Shown here piece by piece: positions 18,499 through 27,371 of a stretch of 47,265 nucleotides of DNA. The notes beneath the pieces were generated by a model. That model worked only from the letters and a program-made list of their open reading frames with translations, searched no databases and was not told where the DNA came from. How positions within the stretch are numbered: position 1 is the stretch's first letter; each line of letters opens with the position of its first letter. Position numbers and translations under genes: made by a program. Origin of the DNA: Brevundimonas vesicularis NBRC 12165 (GTDB taxonomy: Bacteria; Pseudomonadota; Alphaproteobacteria; Caulobacterales; Caulobacteraceae); contig NZ_BCWM01000024.1 of NCBI RefSeq assembly GCF_001592205.1, forward strand, positions 1 through 47,265. The letters are read 5' to 3'.

Positions 18499-19812
18499 TC
18501 AGGGCTGTGGAAAGGTCAGGGTCGCCTCCAGCCCGCCGCCGTCGGCGTTGGCGAGCGTCAAATGGGCGCCGGCGCGTTCGGCCATGCGGCGCGCGATGGT
18601 CAGGCCCAGGCCGGAGCCGCCGCTGTCGCGCGAGCGGGACGGATCGAGGCGGTAGAAGGGCTCGAACAGTTTCTCCAACTGGTCGGGCGCCACGCCGGGA
18701 CCGTGGTCGCGCACGATCAGGCGTACCGTATGGTCGTCGCGCACGGCGCAGACGGCCGCATCGCCGCCGTGGCGGACGGCGTTGTCGACCAGATTGGTCA
18801 GGCAGCGGCGCAGGGCCTGGGGCCGGGTCGGCACGACGGCGTTGCAGCCTTGGGTGAAGACAACCGGCTGGCCCGCCTCGGCCGCGTCCTCGCAGATGGC
18901 GGACAGTAGCGCGTCCAGATCGACGGGGGTCACGGCCTCGACCGTGGTTTCGATCCGGGCCAGGTCCAACCCTTCGCGGACCAGATGCTGCATGCCGGCC
19001 AGGTCGCTGATGAACTGGGCGCGCAGCGTCTCGTCCTCGATCTTTTCGACGCGCAGCCGCATCCGGGTCAGGGGCGTCTGCAGGTCGTGGGCGACGGCGG
19101 CCAGCACGCGCGTGCGATCCTCGATCAGGGCCTTCAGCCGGGTCTGCATGGCGTTCAGGGCGGCGGCGGCCTCGCGGACCTCGCGCGCGCCCTCCTCGAC
19201 CAAGGGCGGGCGGTCCAGATCGTGACTGAGGGCGACGGCGCCTTGGGACAGGCGGTTCAGCGGCCCGGCGGCCAGACGCGACGCCATCCAGCCGGTCAGC
19301 AGCACGGCGGCGAGCCCGGCAAACAGCAGGGCGGCGGCCTCGCGGCTGAGCGTCCAGGGGCGCGGGGCGGGCGGCAGGCTGATCGCCACCGGAACCGGCG
19401 CGCCATTGACCGGCCGCAGGACCAGGATGCGGCATCTCAGACGATCGGTCGCCGCGCCGCACGCCCCGGCCGAGGCCTCGAACGCCTTGACCGAAACCCC
19501 ATCCACGCCCCGCCGTTTCAGGGCCTCGGCGACCGCATGGGTCAGGGACGGATCGGGCGCGCCCAGCCTCTGACCGGCCGCATCGGGCAGGCCGTCGGTC
19601 AGGCCGGCGGCGGGATCGTCGCTGGAGCCGGCCAGATCCACGATCCTTTCGGCGGTGGTGAAGTCATGGGCCTGCGACAGGCGGTGACGATGATTGAGGC
19701 CCAGGGCGGCGAAGGTCACGCCCGCCGCCAGCAGGGCGCCGACCAGCAGCAGAAGGAACAGCCGCGTGGTTTCGGCCTCGGCCCGGCCGTGGCGGGTGCT
19801 CACGCGCGCCAT
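18499..19812 (-). CDS. Sensor histidine kinase of an OmpR-type two-component pair
   Basis: A 437-residue envelope-sensing kinase with two transmembrane helices (about residues 17-37 and 160-182) around a periplasmic domain of about 120 residues holding a Cys pair (GACGAATDRLRC). A HAMP linker with Pro-Leu-x-Arg-Leu (GPLNRLSQGAVALS) follows. The HisKA domain has His242 in VAHDLQTPLTRMRLR. The ATPase domain has NLVDNAVRHG, DHGPGV and GSGLGLTIARRM. Its start overlaps the response-regulator stop by 13 bases. The AHDLQTPLTRMRLR signature and architecture resemble EnvZ/RstB-like kinases. The signal is unknown. Confidence 0.9.
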   Translation of the reverse strand: MARVSTRHGRAEAETTRLFLLLLVGALLAAGVTFAALGLNHRHRLSQAHDFTTAERIVDLAGSSDDPAAGLTDGLPDAAGQRLGAPDPSLTHAVAEALKRRGVDGVSVKAFEASAGACGAATDRLRCRILVLRPVNGAPVPVAISLPPAPRPWTLSREAAALLFAGLAAVLLTGWMASRLAAGPLNRLSQGAVALSHDLDRPPLVEEGAREVREAAAALNAMQTRLKALIEDRTRVLAAVAHDLQTPLTRMRLRVEKIEDETLRAQFISDLAGMQHLVREGLDLARIETTVEAVTPVDLDALLSAICEDAAEAGQPVVFTQGCNAVVPTRPQALRRCLTNLVDNAVRHGGDAAVCAVRDDHTVRLIVRDHGPGVAPDQLEKLFEPFYRLDPSRSRDSGGSGLGLTIARRMAERAGAHLTLANADGGGLEATLTFPQP

Positions 19813-20516
19813 GTCACAGGCCCCGCCAGCATATAGCCCAGGCTGCGCACCGTCCGGATCAGGGCCGGGGCCTTGGCGTCGTCGCCCAGCTTCTGGCGCA
19901 GGCGGCTGACCCTCAGGTCGATGGCGCGGTCGTCGGCGTCGGCGACCGTGGACAGGGCGCGGATCCGCTCGCGCGACAGGGGCTTGCCGCCGTTCCTGAC
20001 CAGGGCGTGCAGCAGGTCGAAGTCGGCGCCCGACAGCGGGGCCAGCCGCCCGTCCGGCGCGGTCAGCGCCCGCGCGGCGATGTCCAGCGACCAGCCGGAG
20101 AAGTCGGCGTGTCGACCCTCGTTCGTCGTCGCCTCGCCGCCCGTGCGGCGCAGGACGGTGCGGATGCGGGCCACCAGCTCGCGCGGCTCGAACGGCTTGG
20201 CCATATAGTCGTCGGCGCCCATCTCCAGCCCCACGATCCGGTCGATGGGATCGCCCCGCGCCGTCAGGATGATGACGGGGGTCTTGGACGCCGCGCGGAT
20301 GGCGCGACACAACGACAGGCCGTCCTCGTCCGGCAGGTTCAGGTCCAGCACCACCAGATCGACCGGCCCGGCCTCCAGCGCCGCCTTCATGGCCCGGCCG
20401 TCGGCGGCCTTCACCGTGCGAAACCCGTGCTGTTCCAGATGGTCGGACAACAGGTTTCGGATCTCGCGGTCGTCGTCGACGACCAGAAGGACGGGGGCGG
20501 CGGAGGTCTGGGACAT
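19800..20516 (-). CDS. OmpR-family response regulator
   Basis: A 238-residue DNA-binding response regulator paired with the downstream kinase. The receiver domain carries the acidic triad DDD near residues 14-16, phospho-acceptor Asp58 in LVVLDLNLPDED, Thr in ILTARG and Lys in YMAKPFEPREL. The winged helix ends in VSRLRQKLG and IRTVRSLGYML. I start it at MSQTSAAPVLLVVDDD (20516); an open upstream extension is not conserved in the family. The gene is divergent from two tiny secreted proteins across a 195-base gap, which makes these the best candidate target genes. Confidence 0.92.
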   Translation of the reverse strand: MSQTSAAPVLLVVDDDREIRNLLSDHLEQHGFRTVKAADGRAMKAALEAGPVDLVVLDLNLPDEDGLSLCRAIRAASKTPVIILTARGDPIDRIVGLEMGADDYMAKPFEPRELVARIRTVLRRTGGEATTNEGRHADFSGWSLDIAARALTAPDGRLAPLSGADFDLLHALVRNGGKPLSRERIRALSTVADADDRAIDLRVSRLRQKLGDDAKAPALIRTVRSLGYMLAGPVTWRA

Positions 20517-20711
20517 TGGCGTTCGGCGAGCGGGAAGAAGCGCGATCTGTCGTCCTGTCTCATGGCCAAAGCGCGGCGGATACAGTCGGACACAATTCTC
20601 TTCGCCGACGATACGCGGCGACATCGACCGGCCCCGAACCGGCCGGACGCGGGTCCGAAACAGTGACTGTCCGACACGAGGCCGGACGCCAAACACACAG
20701 AAAGACCCGCC

Positions 20712-20906
20712 ATGAAGTCCTTCCGTTCAACCGCCGCTTTCGGCGCCGCCGCACTGGTGATCCTGACCAGCGGCGCAGCCTTCGCCGGCACCCCTTCGGC
20801 CCCGTCGTCGGGCGCTCATGCCCGCCCCGCCGCCTCCGCCCGTGCGCATCATCGGGTCAGCCACGCCCGCACCCACCGCGCCGTGACGCCCGCCAAGAAG
20901 AAGTAA
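20712..20906 (+). CDS. Tiny secreted basic Ala/His-rich protein (first of a tandem pair)
   Basis: A 64-residue protein: a signal peptide (MKSFRSTAAFGAAALVILTSGAAFA) and a short mature part rich in Ala, Ser, Pro, His and Arg ending in Lys-Lys-Lys. No folded domain is visible. Its composition recalls the acid-shock protein Asr, a small periplasmic protein with His/Lys/Ala repeats, but this is resemblance of composition and not alignment. It is a paralogue of the gene at 20998, with a shared 5-prime leader word GAAAGAC. It is divergent from the two-component regulator. Confidence 0.72.
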   Translation: MKSFRSTAAFGAAALVILTSGAAFAGTPSAPSSGAHARPAASARAHHRVSHARTHRAVTPAKKK

Positions 20907-20922
20907 GGCCCGACGCCTTGCT

Positions 20923-20953
20923 GGTCCTGCCGCCGTCCCCGGCCGGCAGGACC
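20923..20953 (+). terminator. GC-rich hairpin after the first small secreted protein gene
   Basis: Perfect 10-bp arms GGTCCTGCCG (20923-20932) and CGGCAGGACC (20944-20953) with an 11-base loop, starting 17 bases after the stop codon. There is no T-run, so it may be a weak terminator or an RNA-stabilising or processing hairpin between the two paralogues. Confidence 0.55.
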
Positions 20954-20997
20954 CCCGACACGCCTGAGACTTCGACCTTCAAACGAAAGACATCGAC

Positions 20998-21243
20998 ATG
21001 AAATCCTTCCGCACCGCCGCCGCCGTTTCGGCCGTCGCCTTCGTCGCCCTGACCAGCGGCGCCGCCTTCGCCGGCACGACTCCGGCGCCCTCGACCGCCA
21101 TGACCGCTCGTCCGGCCGCGACCGCTTCGGCGACGACGCCCGCGCCGACGGCCCGCGCCCCGCGTGCGCATCGCCGGGGTCATCAAGCCCAGGCCCAGAC
21201 CTCGGTCCAGGCGCCGGCCGCCGCGACCGCCAAGAAGAAGTAA
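20998..21243 (+). CDS. Tiny secreted basic Ala/Thr/Pro-rich protein (second of a tandem pair)
   Basis: An 81-residue paralogue of the gene at 20712. It shares the MKSFR start, the TSGAAFAGT cleavage region and the Lys-Lys-Lys end. The mature part is Ala/Thr/Pro-rich with a basic patch (RAPRAHRRGHQ) and a Gln/Ala stretch. Duplication with divergence is clear. It looks like an intrinsically disordered periplasmic or cell-wall-associated peptide. Asr-like acid or envelope-stress peptides are the closest functional analogy I can offer, and only as an inference. Confidence 0.75.
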   Translation: MKSFRTAAAVSAVAFVALTSGAAFAGTTPAPSTAMTARPAATASATTPAPTARAPRAHRRGHQAQAQTSVQAPAAATAKKK

Positions 21244-21272
21244 ACCGGCCGCCCCCTCCGGTTCGCACAGGA

Positions 21273-21302
21273 ACGCCCGGCTGTCGCAAGACGGCCGGGC
21301 GT
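21273..21302 (+). terminator. Strong hairpin after the second small secreted protein gene
   Basis: Arms ACGCCCGGC (21273-21281) and GCCGGGCGT (21294-21302) continue inward through GTC/GAC to a GCAA tetraloop, one T-G wobble included. This is a very stable RNA hairpin 30 bases past the stop. No T-run follows, so termination without a U-tract or 3-prime-end protection are both possible. It also lies between converging genes. Confidence 0.65.
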
Positions 21303-21324
21303 CTCCGTATTCAGAGGCCTGTCG

Positions 21325-22392
21325 TCAGGCCGGGGTCTTGAAGCCTGCCGCGAGGGCGGCCGCCATCGGATTCGGGCGGCCGAAGCTGTCGAAGGGCAGG
21401 GGCTTGTCGCGGCCATCGTCCTTGTCGCCCTGGCGATACCAGCTGTCGGTGTCGCGCAGGCCCCAGACGGTGAAGGCGAACTGCTGAGCCCTGGGCAGGG
21501 CCGCAAAGGCCGAGGCCAGTTCGGTGACGCGCGCGCCCTGGGCCGCGATCCGGTCGGCCTGGCTGCGGAGGTCCAGCCGGTTTTCGGTGCGCAGGGTGCA
21601 GTCCAGCTCGGACACATGGATCGGCAGGCCGAACTGGCTGATCTCGCGCATATAGGCGGCGATGACGCCCTCGGGGATGTCGATCCACAGGTGGGATTGC
21701 AGGCCCAGGCCTTGCAGCGGACAGCCGGCCTTCAGCAGCCGCTCGACCAGTTTCAGGAACTGCGCGCCCTTGGCCGGCACGCTTTCCTGATTGTATTCGT
21801 TGAGGAACAGGACGGCGTCAGGATCCGCGATCCTGGCCTTTTCGAAGGCGCGCAGGATATAGCCGTCGTGGCCGTATCGCGCCGACCAGTGACAGTCGCG
21901 CATGCCCGAGCCGTCGTCCAGGATCGGCTCATTGACCACGTCCCAGCTGCGGATCTTGCCGCGATAGCGGCCGGCGACCGTGGCGATATAGCCGTCGAAG
22001 GCGCGGTCGAAGGCGGCGCCCGACAGGCCGGCGAACGCCTCCTTGCCCTGCACGTACCAGATCAGGGTGTGGCCGTGCATCGCCATGCCCTCAGCCCGGG
22101 CGAAGGCGGCGATGCGGTCCGACCGGTCGAAGTTGGGGCGGTCCAGGCCGTCGGCCAGGATGTACTCCATCTTCATCTCCCACTCAGGCGTGAGTTGGGA
22201 GACGTTGGCGCGGGCCAGCGCGATCCAGTCCGGGTCGTCGATCTGGCTGGCCTTGATCGCCGTGCCGAAGGGGGCGGGGGCGATGGACTTCAGCGGGGGG
22301 ACGTTGGGCGGCGACGGCTCCGCCGAGGCGAAGCGGTCGCAGGCGGCGAGCGCGAACGGGACGGCGAGGATAGCGCGGCGGGTGGGCGTCAT
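21325..22392 (-). CDS. Endo-1,4-beta-xylanase, glycoside hydrolase family 10 (probable lipoprotein)
   Basis: A 355-residue GH10 enzyme that hydrolyses internal beta-1,4 bonds of xylan. The acid/base glutamate is Glu155 in WDVVNEP and the nucleophile is Glu262 in HVSELDC; both signatures are intact. Other GH10 marks are FGTAIKASQI, LTPEWEMKME, HGHTLIWYVQ, LFLNEYN and GLGLQSHLW. The start MTPTRRAILAVPFALAAC gives a twin-arginine-like or lipoprotein signal with LAAC at Cys18. I start at ATG 22392 behind GGAGGGAGAC; the longer frame to 22446 overlaps fliJ. No CBM or other xylan genes are nearby. Confidence 0.93.
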   Translation of the reverse strand: MTPTRRAILAVPFALAACDRFASAEPSPPNVPPLKSIAPAPFGTAIKASQIDDPDWIALARANVSQLTPEWEMKMEYILADGLDRPNFDRSDRIAAFARAEGMAMHGHTLIWYVQGKEAFAGLSGAAFDRAFDGYIATVAGRYRGKIRSWDVVNEPILDDGSGMRDCHWSARYGHDGYILRAFEKARIADPDAVLFLNEYNQESVPAKGAQFLKLVERLLKAGCPLQGLGLQSHLWIDIPEGVIAAYMREISQFGLPIHVSELDCTLRTENRLDLRSQADRIAAQGARVTELASAFAALPRAQQFAFTVWGLRDTDSWYRQGDKDDGRDKPLPFDSFGRPNPMAAALAAGFKTPA

Positions 22393-22435
22393 GCGTCTCC
22401 CTCCAGCGAAGGCAGACCTAGAAGGCTGCGGGTCG

Positions 22436-22846
22436 TCAGACCGCACGCTTCCGCAGGCCCAGCTCGTCGAAGGCGGCGGTTTCGCGCTTGGCGAGGGCGA
22501 TCAGCTGGTTCAGGCGGGTGGTCTCGGCGACGTGTTCGAACTTCTTCAGCTCTTCGAAGGCGCCGGTCAGGGCGTCGCGGGCGCCGGCTTCCTCGGCGTC
22601 CAGCACCGACAGGTCGCCTTCGGCGGCGGCCTTCCTTGATTTCCAGCCGTTCAGATAGGCGCCCAGCATCATGCCGGCCTCGGCGTCCATGCGGGCGCGG
22701 TTGCGTTCGCCCTCGGCCTCGGCGTCCAGCACGGCGATGCGAAGTTCGGCGCCGGCGCGGCGCTCGGCGATCTCGGCCAGACGCTTCTGCAGGGTCTCGA
22801 CCTCATAGTTGGAGATGCGGATCAGGGATTGGGCCCAAGCGGTCAT
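22436..22846 (-). CDS. fliJ: Flagellar export chaperone FliJ
   Basis: A 136-residue, almost wholly helical protein with heptad-rich Ala/Glu/Arg composition, as expected of FliJ, the coiled-coil stalk that links the FliI ATPase to the FlhA export gate. The N-terminus (AQSLIRISNYEVETLQKRLAEIAERR) is the best-conserved part. It starts 8 bases after the fliI stop with GGGAG before the ATG, so the two genes form a fliIJ operon. The assignment rests on position and coiled-coil character together. Confidence 0.88.
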   Translation of the reverse strand: MTAWAQSLIRISNYEVETLQKRLAEIAERRAGAELRIAVLDAEAEGERNRARMDAEAGMMLGAYLNGWKSRKAAAEGDLSVLDAEEAGARDALTGAFEELKKFEHVAETTRLNQLIALAKRETAAFDELGLRKRAV

Positions 22847-22854
22847 CTAAATCA

Positions 22855-24198
22855 TCACTCCCTGATCATGCCTTGGTTCAGGATTGCTTCCAGCCGGGTA
22901 AAGGAATCGGAAAGACGCGTCGCATCGTCCTTGTCCTGTCCCAGAAAATCTTCGAGGGCCGGGTTCAGCGCGATGGCCCGGTCCACGATGGGGTCGGCGC
23001 CGGTGCGGTAGGCGCCGATCTTGATCAGCTCTTCCATATTGGCATAGGCGCTCAGGCACTGGCGGGCGCGCTTGTTCAACTCGCGCTCGGGCGGGGTCTG
23101 ACAGCCGGGCAAGGTGCGGCTGACGGACTTCAACACGTCGATGGCGGGGAAGCGCCCACGCTCGGCGATCTTGCGATCCATGACGATGTGACCGTCCAGA
23201 ATACCGCGTACGGCGTCGGCGATCGGCTCGTCATGGTCGCCGCCGTCCACCAGCACGGTGAAAAGGGCGGTGATCGGCGCCGCCGTCGTGCCGTCGGGTC
23301 GGATCGGGCCGGGACCAGCGCGCTCCAGCAGCTTGGGCAGTTCGGTGAAGACGGTGGGGGTGTAGCCCTTGGTCGTCGGGGGCTCGCCGGCGGCCAGCCC
23401 GATCTCGCGCTGGGCCATCGCGAAGCGGGTGACGCTGTCCATCAGACACAGGACTTCAAGGTCCTGGTCGCGCAGATACTCGGCGATGGCCATGGTCATA
23501 TAGGCCGACTGACGGCGCTTCAGAGCTGGCTCGTCCGAGGTGGCGACCACGACGACGGCGCGTTTCAGCCCCTCTTCGCCCAGGGTCTCTTCCACGAACT
23601 CGCGCACCTCGCGGCCTCGTTCGCCGATCAGGCCGACGACCACGGCGTCGCAGGTCGCCTCCTTGGCCAGCATGGACAGCAGCACCGACTTGCCCACGCC
23701 CGACCCGGCGAAGATGCCCAGGCGCTGGCCCCGGCAGGTGGTGGTGAAGACGTCCATGGCCCGCACGCCCAGGTCCAGCCGCTCGCCGACCCGGCCGCGC
23801 GAATGGGCGGGCGGGGGCGGGGCGCGCAAGGGGTAGGGGGCGGGGCCTTGGGGCAGCGGCCCCTTGCCGTCGATCGGCTGGCCGAAGGCGTCGATGATGC
23901 GGCCCAGCCAAGCGGTCGTCGGGCGCACGCTGGCGGCCTGGTCGATGATGCGGATGTCGGCGCCGGGGGCCACGCCCTCGACCGGACCGAAGGGCATCAG
24001 GAGGGCCTTGGAATCGCGAAAGCCGACGACCTCGGCGGGCAGGGGATCGTGGCCGCGTCGACCGATCTCGGCCCGGGCGCCGACGGCGAGGCGCGACAGG
24101 CCGCCGCGCGACTCGATCAGCAGGCCCGACACGCCCGCGACCTTGCCGGTCACGACCAGCGGATCGATCGCTTCGACGGCGGCGACGAGATTGCGCAA
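22855..24198 (-). CDS. fliI: Flagellum-specific ATP synthase FliI
   Basis: A 447-residue ATPase of the type III flagellar export apparatus, related to the F1 beta subunit. The Walker A motif is [10 protein letters not shown] (context [10 protein letters not shown]), the family signature [15 protein letters not shown] follows, and Walker B is in [25 protein letters not shown]. The C-terminal ADPILDRAIALN-type region is present as [21 protein letters not shown]. The start is uncertain: the reading frame begins at TTG 24198 and an in-frame stop lies just upstream, with only a weak GGGGT site. A CtrA-like box lies about 50 bases upstream. Confidence 0.95.
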   Translation of the reverse strand: MRNLVAAVEAIDPLVVTGKVAGVSGLLIESRGGLSRLAVGARAEIGRRGHDPLPAEVVGFRDSKALLMPFGPVEGVAPGADIRIIDQAASVRPTTAWLGRIIDAFGQPIDGKGPLPQGPAPYPLRAPPPPAHSRGRVGERLDLGVRAMDVFTTTCRGQRLGIFAGSGVGKSVLLSMLAKEATCDAVVVGLIGERGREVREFVEETLGEEGLKRAVVVVATSDEPALKRRQSAYMTMAIAEYLRDQDLEVLCLMDSVTRFAMAQREIGLAAGEPPTTKGYTPTVFTELPKLLERAGPGPIRPDGTTAAPITALFTVLVDGGDHDEPIADAVRGILDGHIVMDRKIAERGRFPAIDVLKSVSRTLPGCQTPPERELNKRARQCLSAYANMEELIKIGAYRTGADPIVDRAIALNPALEDFLGQDKDDATRLSDSFTRLEAILNQGMIRE

Positions 24199-24243
24199 AA
24201 AATCAGACCCCAGGAACAGGTCTCAACAGATGCGGCAACGTGG

Positions 24244-24258
24244 TTAACGACCGATGAA
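24244..24258 (-). promoter_or_regulatory. Candidate CtrA box upstream of fliIJ
   Basis: TTAA at 24244-24247, seven bases, then TGAA at 24255-24258, one mismatch from TTAA-N7-TTAA. On the minus strand it reads TTCA-N7-TTAACCAC and lies 46-60 bases upstream of the fliI start. Class II flagellar genes are CtrA-controlled in Caulobacter, so the location is sensible. The evidence is one near-consensus match. Confidence 0.4.
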
Positions 24259-24402
24259 GCGCTGCTGCAACGCGGGGGATAAGGCCGCGATTATTGCGTC
24301 TCGATTGCAACTCAAACGTGAAACGGTTTTTCAACTAATTAGGCGGCTAATCTTGCAACCGAGGCGGGCGGGGGCCGGCCGACAGCAAAGAGGTTGTGAC
24401 CT

Positions 24403-25899
24403 ATGTTCGCGCGTAAACCGAAGTCGTCGGACATGCAGGACCGGCTGATCGATCTGGACGGCAAGATGGCCGCCATCGGCCGGTCGCAGGCGGTGATCGA
24501 GTTCAACCTGGACGGCACCATCATCGACGCCAACCAGAACCTTCTGACCACGATGGGCTATAGTCTGGACGAGATCCGGGGCGCCCACCACAGAACCTTC
24601 ATGGACCCGGCCGAGGCGGCGTCGCCCGACTACGCCGCCTTTTGGCGCGAGCTAAATGCGGGACAGTTCTTGGCGCGCAAGTTCCGCCGCCTGGCCAAGG
24701 GCGGCCGCGAGGTTTGGCTCCAGGCCTCCTACAATCCTGTGTTCGGCCCTGACGGGCGGCCGGCCAAGGTCATCAAACTGGCCATCGACATCACCGCCGA
24801 CGAGCAGGAGGCCGCGCGCCGCGAGGCCGAACGGGTCGAGGCGGAAAGCGCCCAGACCCTGCTGGTCGACGCTCTGGCGGGGGTGCTGAACAAGCTGTCG
24901 GCCGGCGACCTGACCGCGCGGATCGATGCGCCGGTGAAAGGCGACCATGTGCGGGTGCGCGACGACTATAATGCGGCGGTTGAAAGCCTGCGCCAGACGA
25001 TGGGCCAAGCGTTGCGGGCCGTGTCGGGTCTGAGGGGCGGGGTGGGCGAAATCTCCAGCGCGTCCGACGACCTGTCGCGCCGCACCGAACAGCAGGCCGC
25101 CAGTCTGGAAGAAACAGCGGCGGCGCTGGACCAGATCACCGCCACGGTGAAGCGCAGCGCGGACGGCGCCAAACAGGCTTCGGCCGCCGCCCTGGGCGCG
25201 CGCGCCGAGGCGGATCGGTCGGGCGAGGTCGTGCGCCAGGCGATCGCGGCGATGGACGGCATCAAGCGCAGCTCGACCCAGATCAGCGACATCATCGGCG
25301 TGATCGACGAGATCGCGTTCCAGACCAATCTCTTGGCCCTGAATGCCGGGGTCGAGGCGGCGCGGGCGGGAGAGGCGGGACGCGGCTTCGCCGTCGTCGC
25401 CTCCGAAGTGCGGGCGCTGGCGCAGCGCTCGGCGGAAGCTGCGAAGGAGATCAAGACCCTAATCACCACCTCGGGCCAAGAGGTCGCGCAAGGGGTCAAG
25501 CTGGTCGACGAGACCGGCGCGGCCCTGTCGGCGATTGCGGTCAAGGTGGCGGAGATGGACGCCCTGGTCAGCGAGATCGCCGCCTCGGCCCAGGAACAGG
25601 CGACGGGCCTGAGCCAGGTCAATACGGCCGTCAACCAGATGGACCAGGTGACCCAGCAGAACGCGGCCATGGTCGAGGAGACGACCGCCGCCGCCATGAG
25701 CCTGAAGTCCGAAACCGAACAGCTGGCCCTGCTGGTCGAACGGTTTGAGACTGGCGAGGCGCCGGCTCAGGCCCGCGTCAATGACCTGTCGCAGGCCGCC
25801 GCCCCCGTCCCCCTGGCCCGCGAACGCGCCCGCATCCGGGCCTTCGCCAGCGGCGGCGCGGCTGCGGCGGCGTCGAACGCGGGCTGGGAAGAGTTCTAG
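24403..25899 (+). CDS. Soluble PAS-containing methyl-accepting chemotaxis protein
   Basis: A 498-residue cytoplasmic chemoreceptor with no transmembrane segment. A PAS domain lies at about residues 20-140 ([23 protein letters not shown], in pieces). A HAMP-like linker follows (about 150-205), then a long MCP signalling coiled coil. The CheA/CheW-binding tip [21 protein letters not shown] is near residues 304-324. The protein ends in GWEEF, a match to the C-terminal pentapeptide that tethers CheR/CheB. AGAGG precedes the ATG. It is divergent from fliIJ, so flagellar and sensory genes share one regulatory region. Confidence 0.94.
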   Translation: MFARKPKSSDMQDRLIDLDGKMAAIGRSQAVIEFNLDGTIIDANQNLLTTMGYSLDEIRGAHHRTFMDPAEAASPDYAAFWRELNAGQFLARKFRRLAKGGREVWLQASYNPVFGPDGRPAKVIKLAIDITADEQEAARREAERVEAESAQTLLVDALAGVLNKLSAGDLTARIDAPVKGDHVRVRDDYNAAVESLRQTMGQALRAVSGLRGGVGEISSASDDLSRRTEQQAASLEETAAALDQITATVKRSADGAKQASAAALGARAEADRSGEVVRQAIAAMDGIKRSSTQISDIIGVIDEIAFQTNLLALNAGVEAARAGEAGRGFAVVASEVRALAQRSAEAAKEIKTLITTSGQEVAQGVKLVDETGAALSAIAVKVAEMDALVSEIAASAQEQATGLSQVNTAVNQMDQVTQQNAAMVEETTAAAMSLKSETEQLALLVERFETGEAPAQARVNDLSQAAAPVPLARERARIRAFASGGAAAAASNAGWEEF

Positions 25900-26804
25900 G
25901 GCGCGCTCGGCTCCAGCTCGATTTTCGCCTCCCGCGTCGTCGCGATGGCGCCGACCGAGGCGGCGACGATGGCGGCGATGGCGAGCCATTGCTGGCCGGT
26001 CAGATGCTCGTGCAGGATCACAAGCCCGGCCAGGGCGCCGACCGCCGGCTCGGCGCTGAGCACCACGCCGAAGGTGCGTTTAGGGATGCTGCGCAAGGCG
26101 ACCATTTCCAGCGAATACGGCAGGGCGCTGGAGAAGATCGCCACCGCCACGCCGGCTAGGATGATGGCGGGGTTCAGCAAGGCGGCGCCCGCATGGGCCA
26201 CGCCGAACGGCACGACGACCATGGCCGCCACGCTCATGCCCAGCGCCACCGACTGACCGGCGTGCAGGTGCGACAGCCGCTTGCCGAAGACGATGTACAG
26301 CGCCCAGCACAGGCCGGCGAAGGCCGCCAGCGCCATGCCGATGGGATCCAGCGCGCCGGCCCCGGCCTTCAGCGGCAACAGCAGGCCCAAACCCACGACC
26401 GCCAGACCAATGCAGGCGAAATGAATGGGCTTCCTCGAATGGATCAGGGCCAGGGTCAGGGGCCCCATGAACTCGATGGCGATGGCCAGACCCAGCGGAA
26501 TGGTGCGCAGGGCCATGTAGAAGCTGAGGTTCATCGCCCCCAGCACGACGCCGTAAAGCGCGATGGCGCCCAGGTCCGCGCGGGCCAGACGGAACCGCCA
26601 GGGCCGGAACACGGCCACCAGCAGAACCGCAGAAATCCCGACGCGATAGGCCGAGGTCCCCTCCGCCCCGATGACCGGAAACAGCGTCTTGGCGAAGGAG
26701 GTGCCGCACGCCAGCGTCACCATGCCCGCAAACAGCGCCAGATAGGGGATCAGGCGCGCCGCCAGCGGCGAGTTCAGATGGGTTTTCAGGGCCAGCGACG
26801 TCAT
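25896..26804 (-). CDS. rhtA: EamA/RhtA-type amino-acid exporter
   Basis: A 302-residue inner-membrane transporter with ten hydrophobic segments in two EamA repeats. Visible RhtA-like marks are [29 protein letters not shown] near the start, the [26 protein letters not shown] block, [24 protein letters not shown] and [12 protein letters not shown] in the second half. RhtA exports threonine and homoserine in E. coli; substrate here is inferred. It is divergent from an Lrp/AsnC regulator at 26889, a common arrangement for amino-acid exporters. Its stop overlaps that of the chemoreceptor. Confidence 0.88.
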   Translation of the reverse strand: MTSLALKTHLNSPLAARLIPYLALFAGMVTLACGTSFAKTLFPVIGAEGTSAYRVGISAVLLVAVFRPWRFRLARADLGAIALYGVVLGAMNLSFYMALRTIPLGLAIAIEFMGPLTLALIHSRKPIHFACIGLAVVGLGLLLPLKAGAGALDPIGMALAAFAGLCWALYIVFGKRLSHLHAGQSVALGMSVAAMVVVPFGVAHAGAALLNPAIILAGVAVAIFSSALPYSLEMVALRSIPKRTFGVVLSAEPAVGALAGLVILHEHLTGQQWLAIAAIVAASVGAIATTREAKIELEPSAP

Positions 26805-26888
26805 GGCGTAAAGCTAGCGTAACGCCGCTTGCGCTTCCCGGCGATTTTCAGCTTGAATGCGACGGAAATCGTCAATGGAGGCTCCGTA

Positions 26889-27371
26889 ATGACGAATTTC
26901 GTCACGCTCGACGATTTCGACCATAAGCTGCTGATGCGGGTCCGGCGCAATAATCTGGAGCCGGCGCGGGTAACGGCCGAGGCGGTGGGCTTGTCGGAAT
27001 CCGCCGTCCTGCGCCGCTTGCGTCGCCTGCGGGCCGAGGGCGTCATCGCCGCCGACGTCGCCGTCATTGATCCCGCCCGGGTCGAGCCGCGCATCGTCCT
27101 GCATGTCCAGGTCGAGATGAACACCCAAGATCGTAAAGTCATGGACGCCTTCCAGCGCGCCATGAAGGCCAGTCCCGAGGTCCAGGGCTGCTGGGACGTG
27201 ACGGGCGAAACCGACTATCTGCTGACCGTCGCCGTCCGCTCCATGCAGGACTACGAGGCCTTCGGCATCCGCGAACTGGTCCCCGAAAAGGGCGTGCGCG
27301 GCTTCAAGAGCATGATCGTCATCCGCGAGGTCGTCGGCTTCGACCCCGGACGCGCGGTGCTGGAGCGCTAG
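26889..27371 (+). CDS. Lrp/AsnC-family transcriptional regulator
   Basis: A 160-residue regulator: an N-terminal HTH (DDFDHKLLMRVRRNN, then VGLSESAVLRRLRRLRAEGVI) and a C-terminal RAM/AsnC ligand-binding domain (QGCWDVTGETDYLLTVAV). I use ATG 26889 behind TGGAGG; a 20-residue upstream extension is not needed. Family members bind amino acids and control transport or catabolism. It is divergent from the rhtA-like exporter across 84 bases and is therefore its likely regulator. It ends 4 bases into the convergent kinase gene. Confidence 0.92.
   Translation: MTNFVTLDDFDHKLLMRVRRNNLEPARVTAEAVGLSESAVLRRLRRLRAEGVIAADVAVIDPARVEPRIVLHVQVEMNTQDRKVMDAFQRAMKASPEVQGCWDVTGETDYLLTVAVRSMQDYEAFGIRELVPEKGVRGFKSMIVIREVVGFDPGRAVLER

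Noticed and set aside
21616..24282. Plus-strand open frame of 888 codons
   Set aside because: It covers xylanase, fliJ and fliI in antisense. No motif and no start context.
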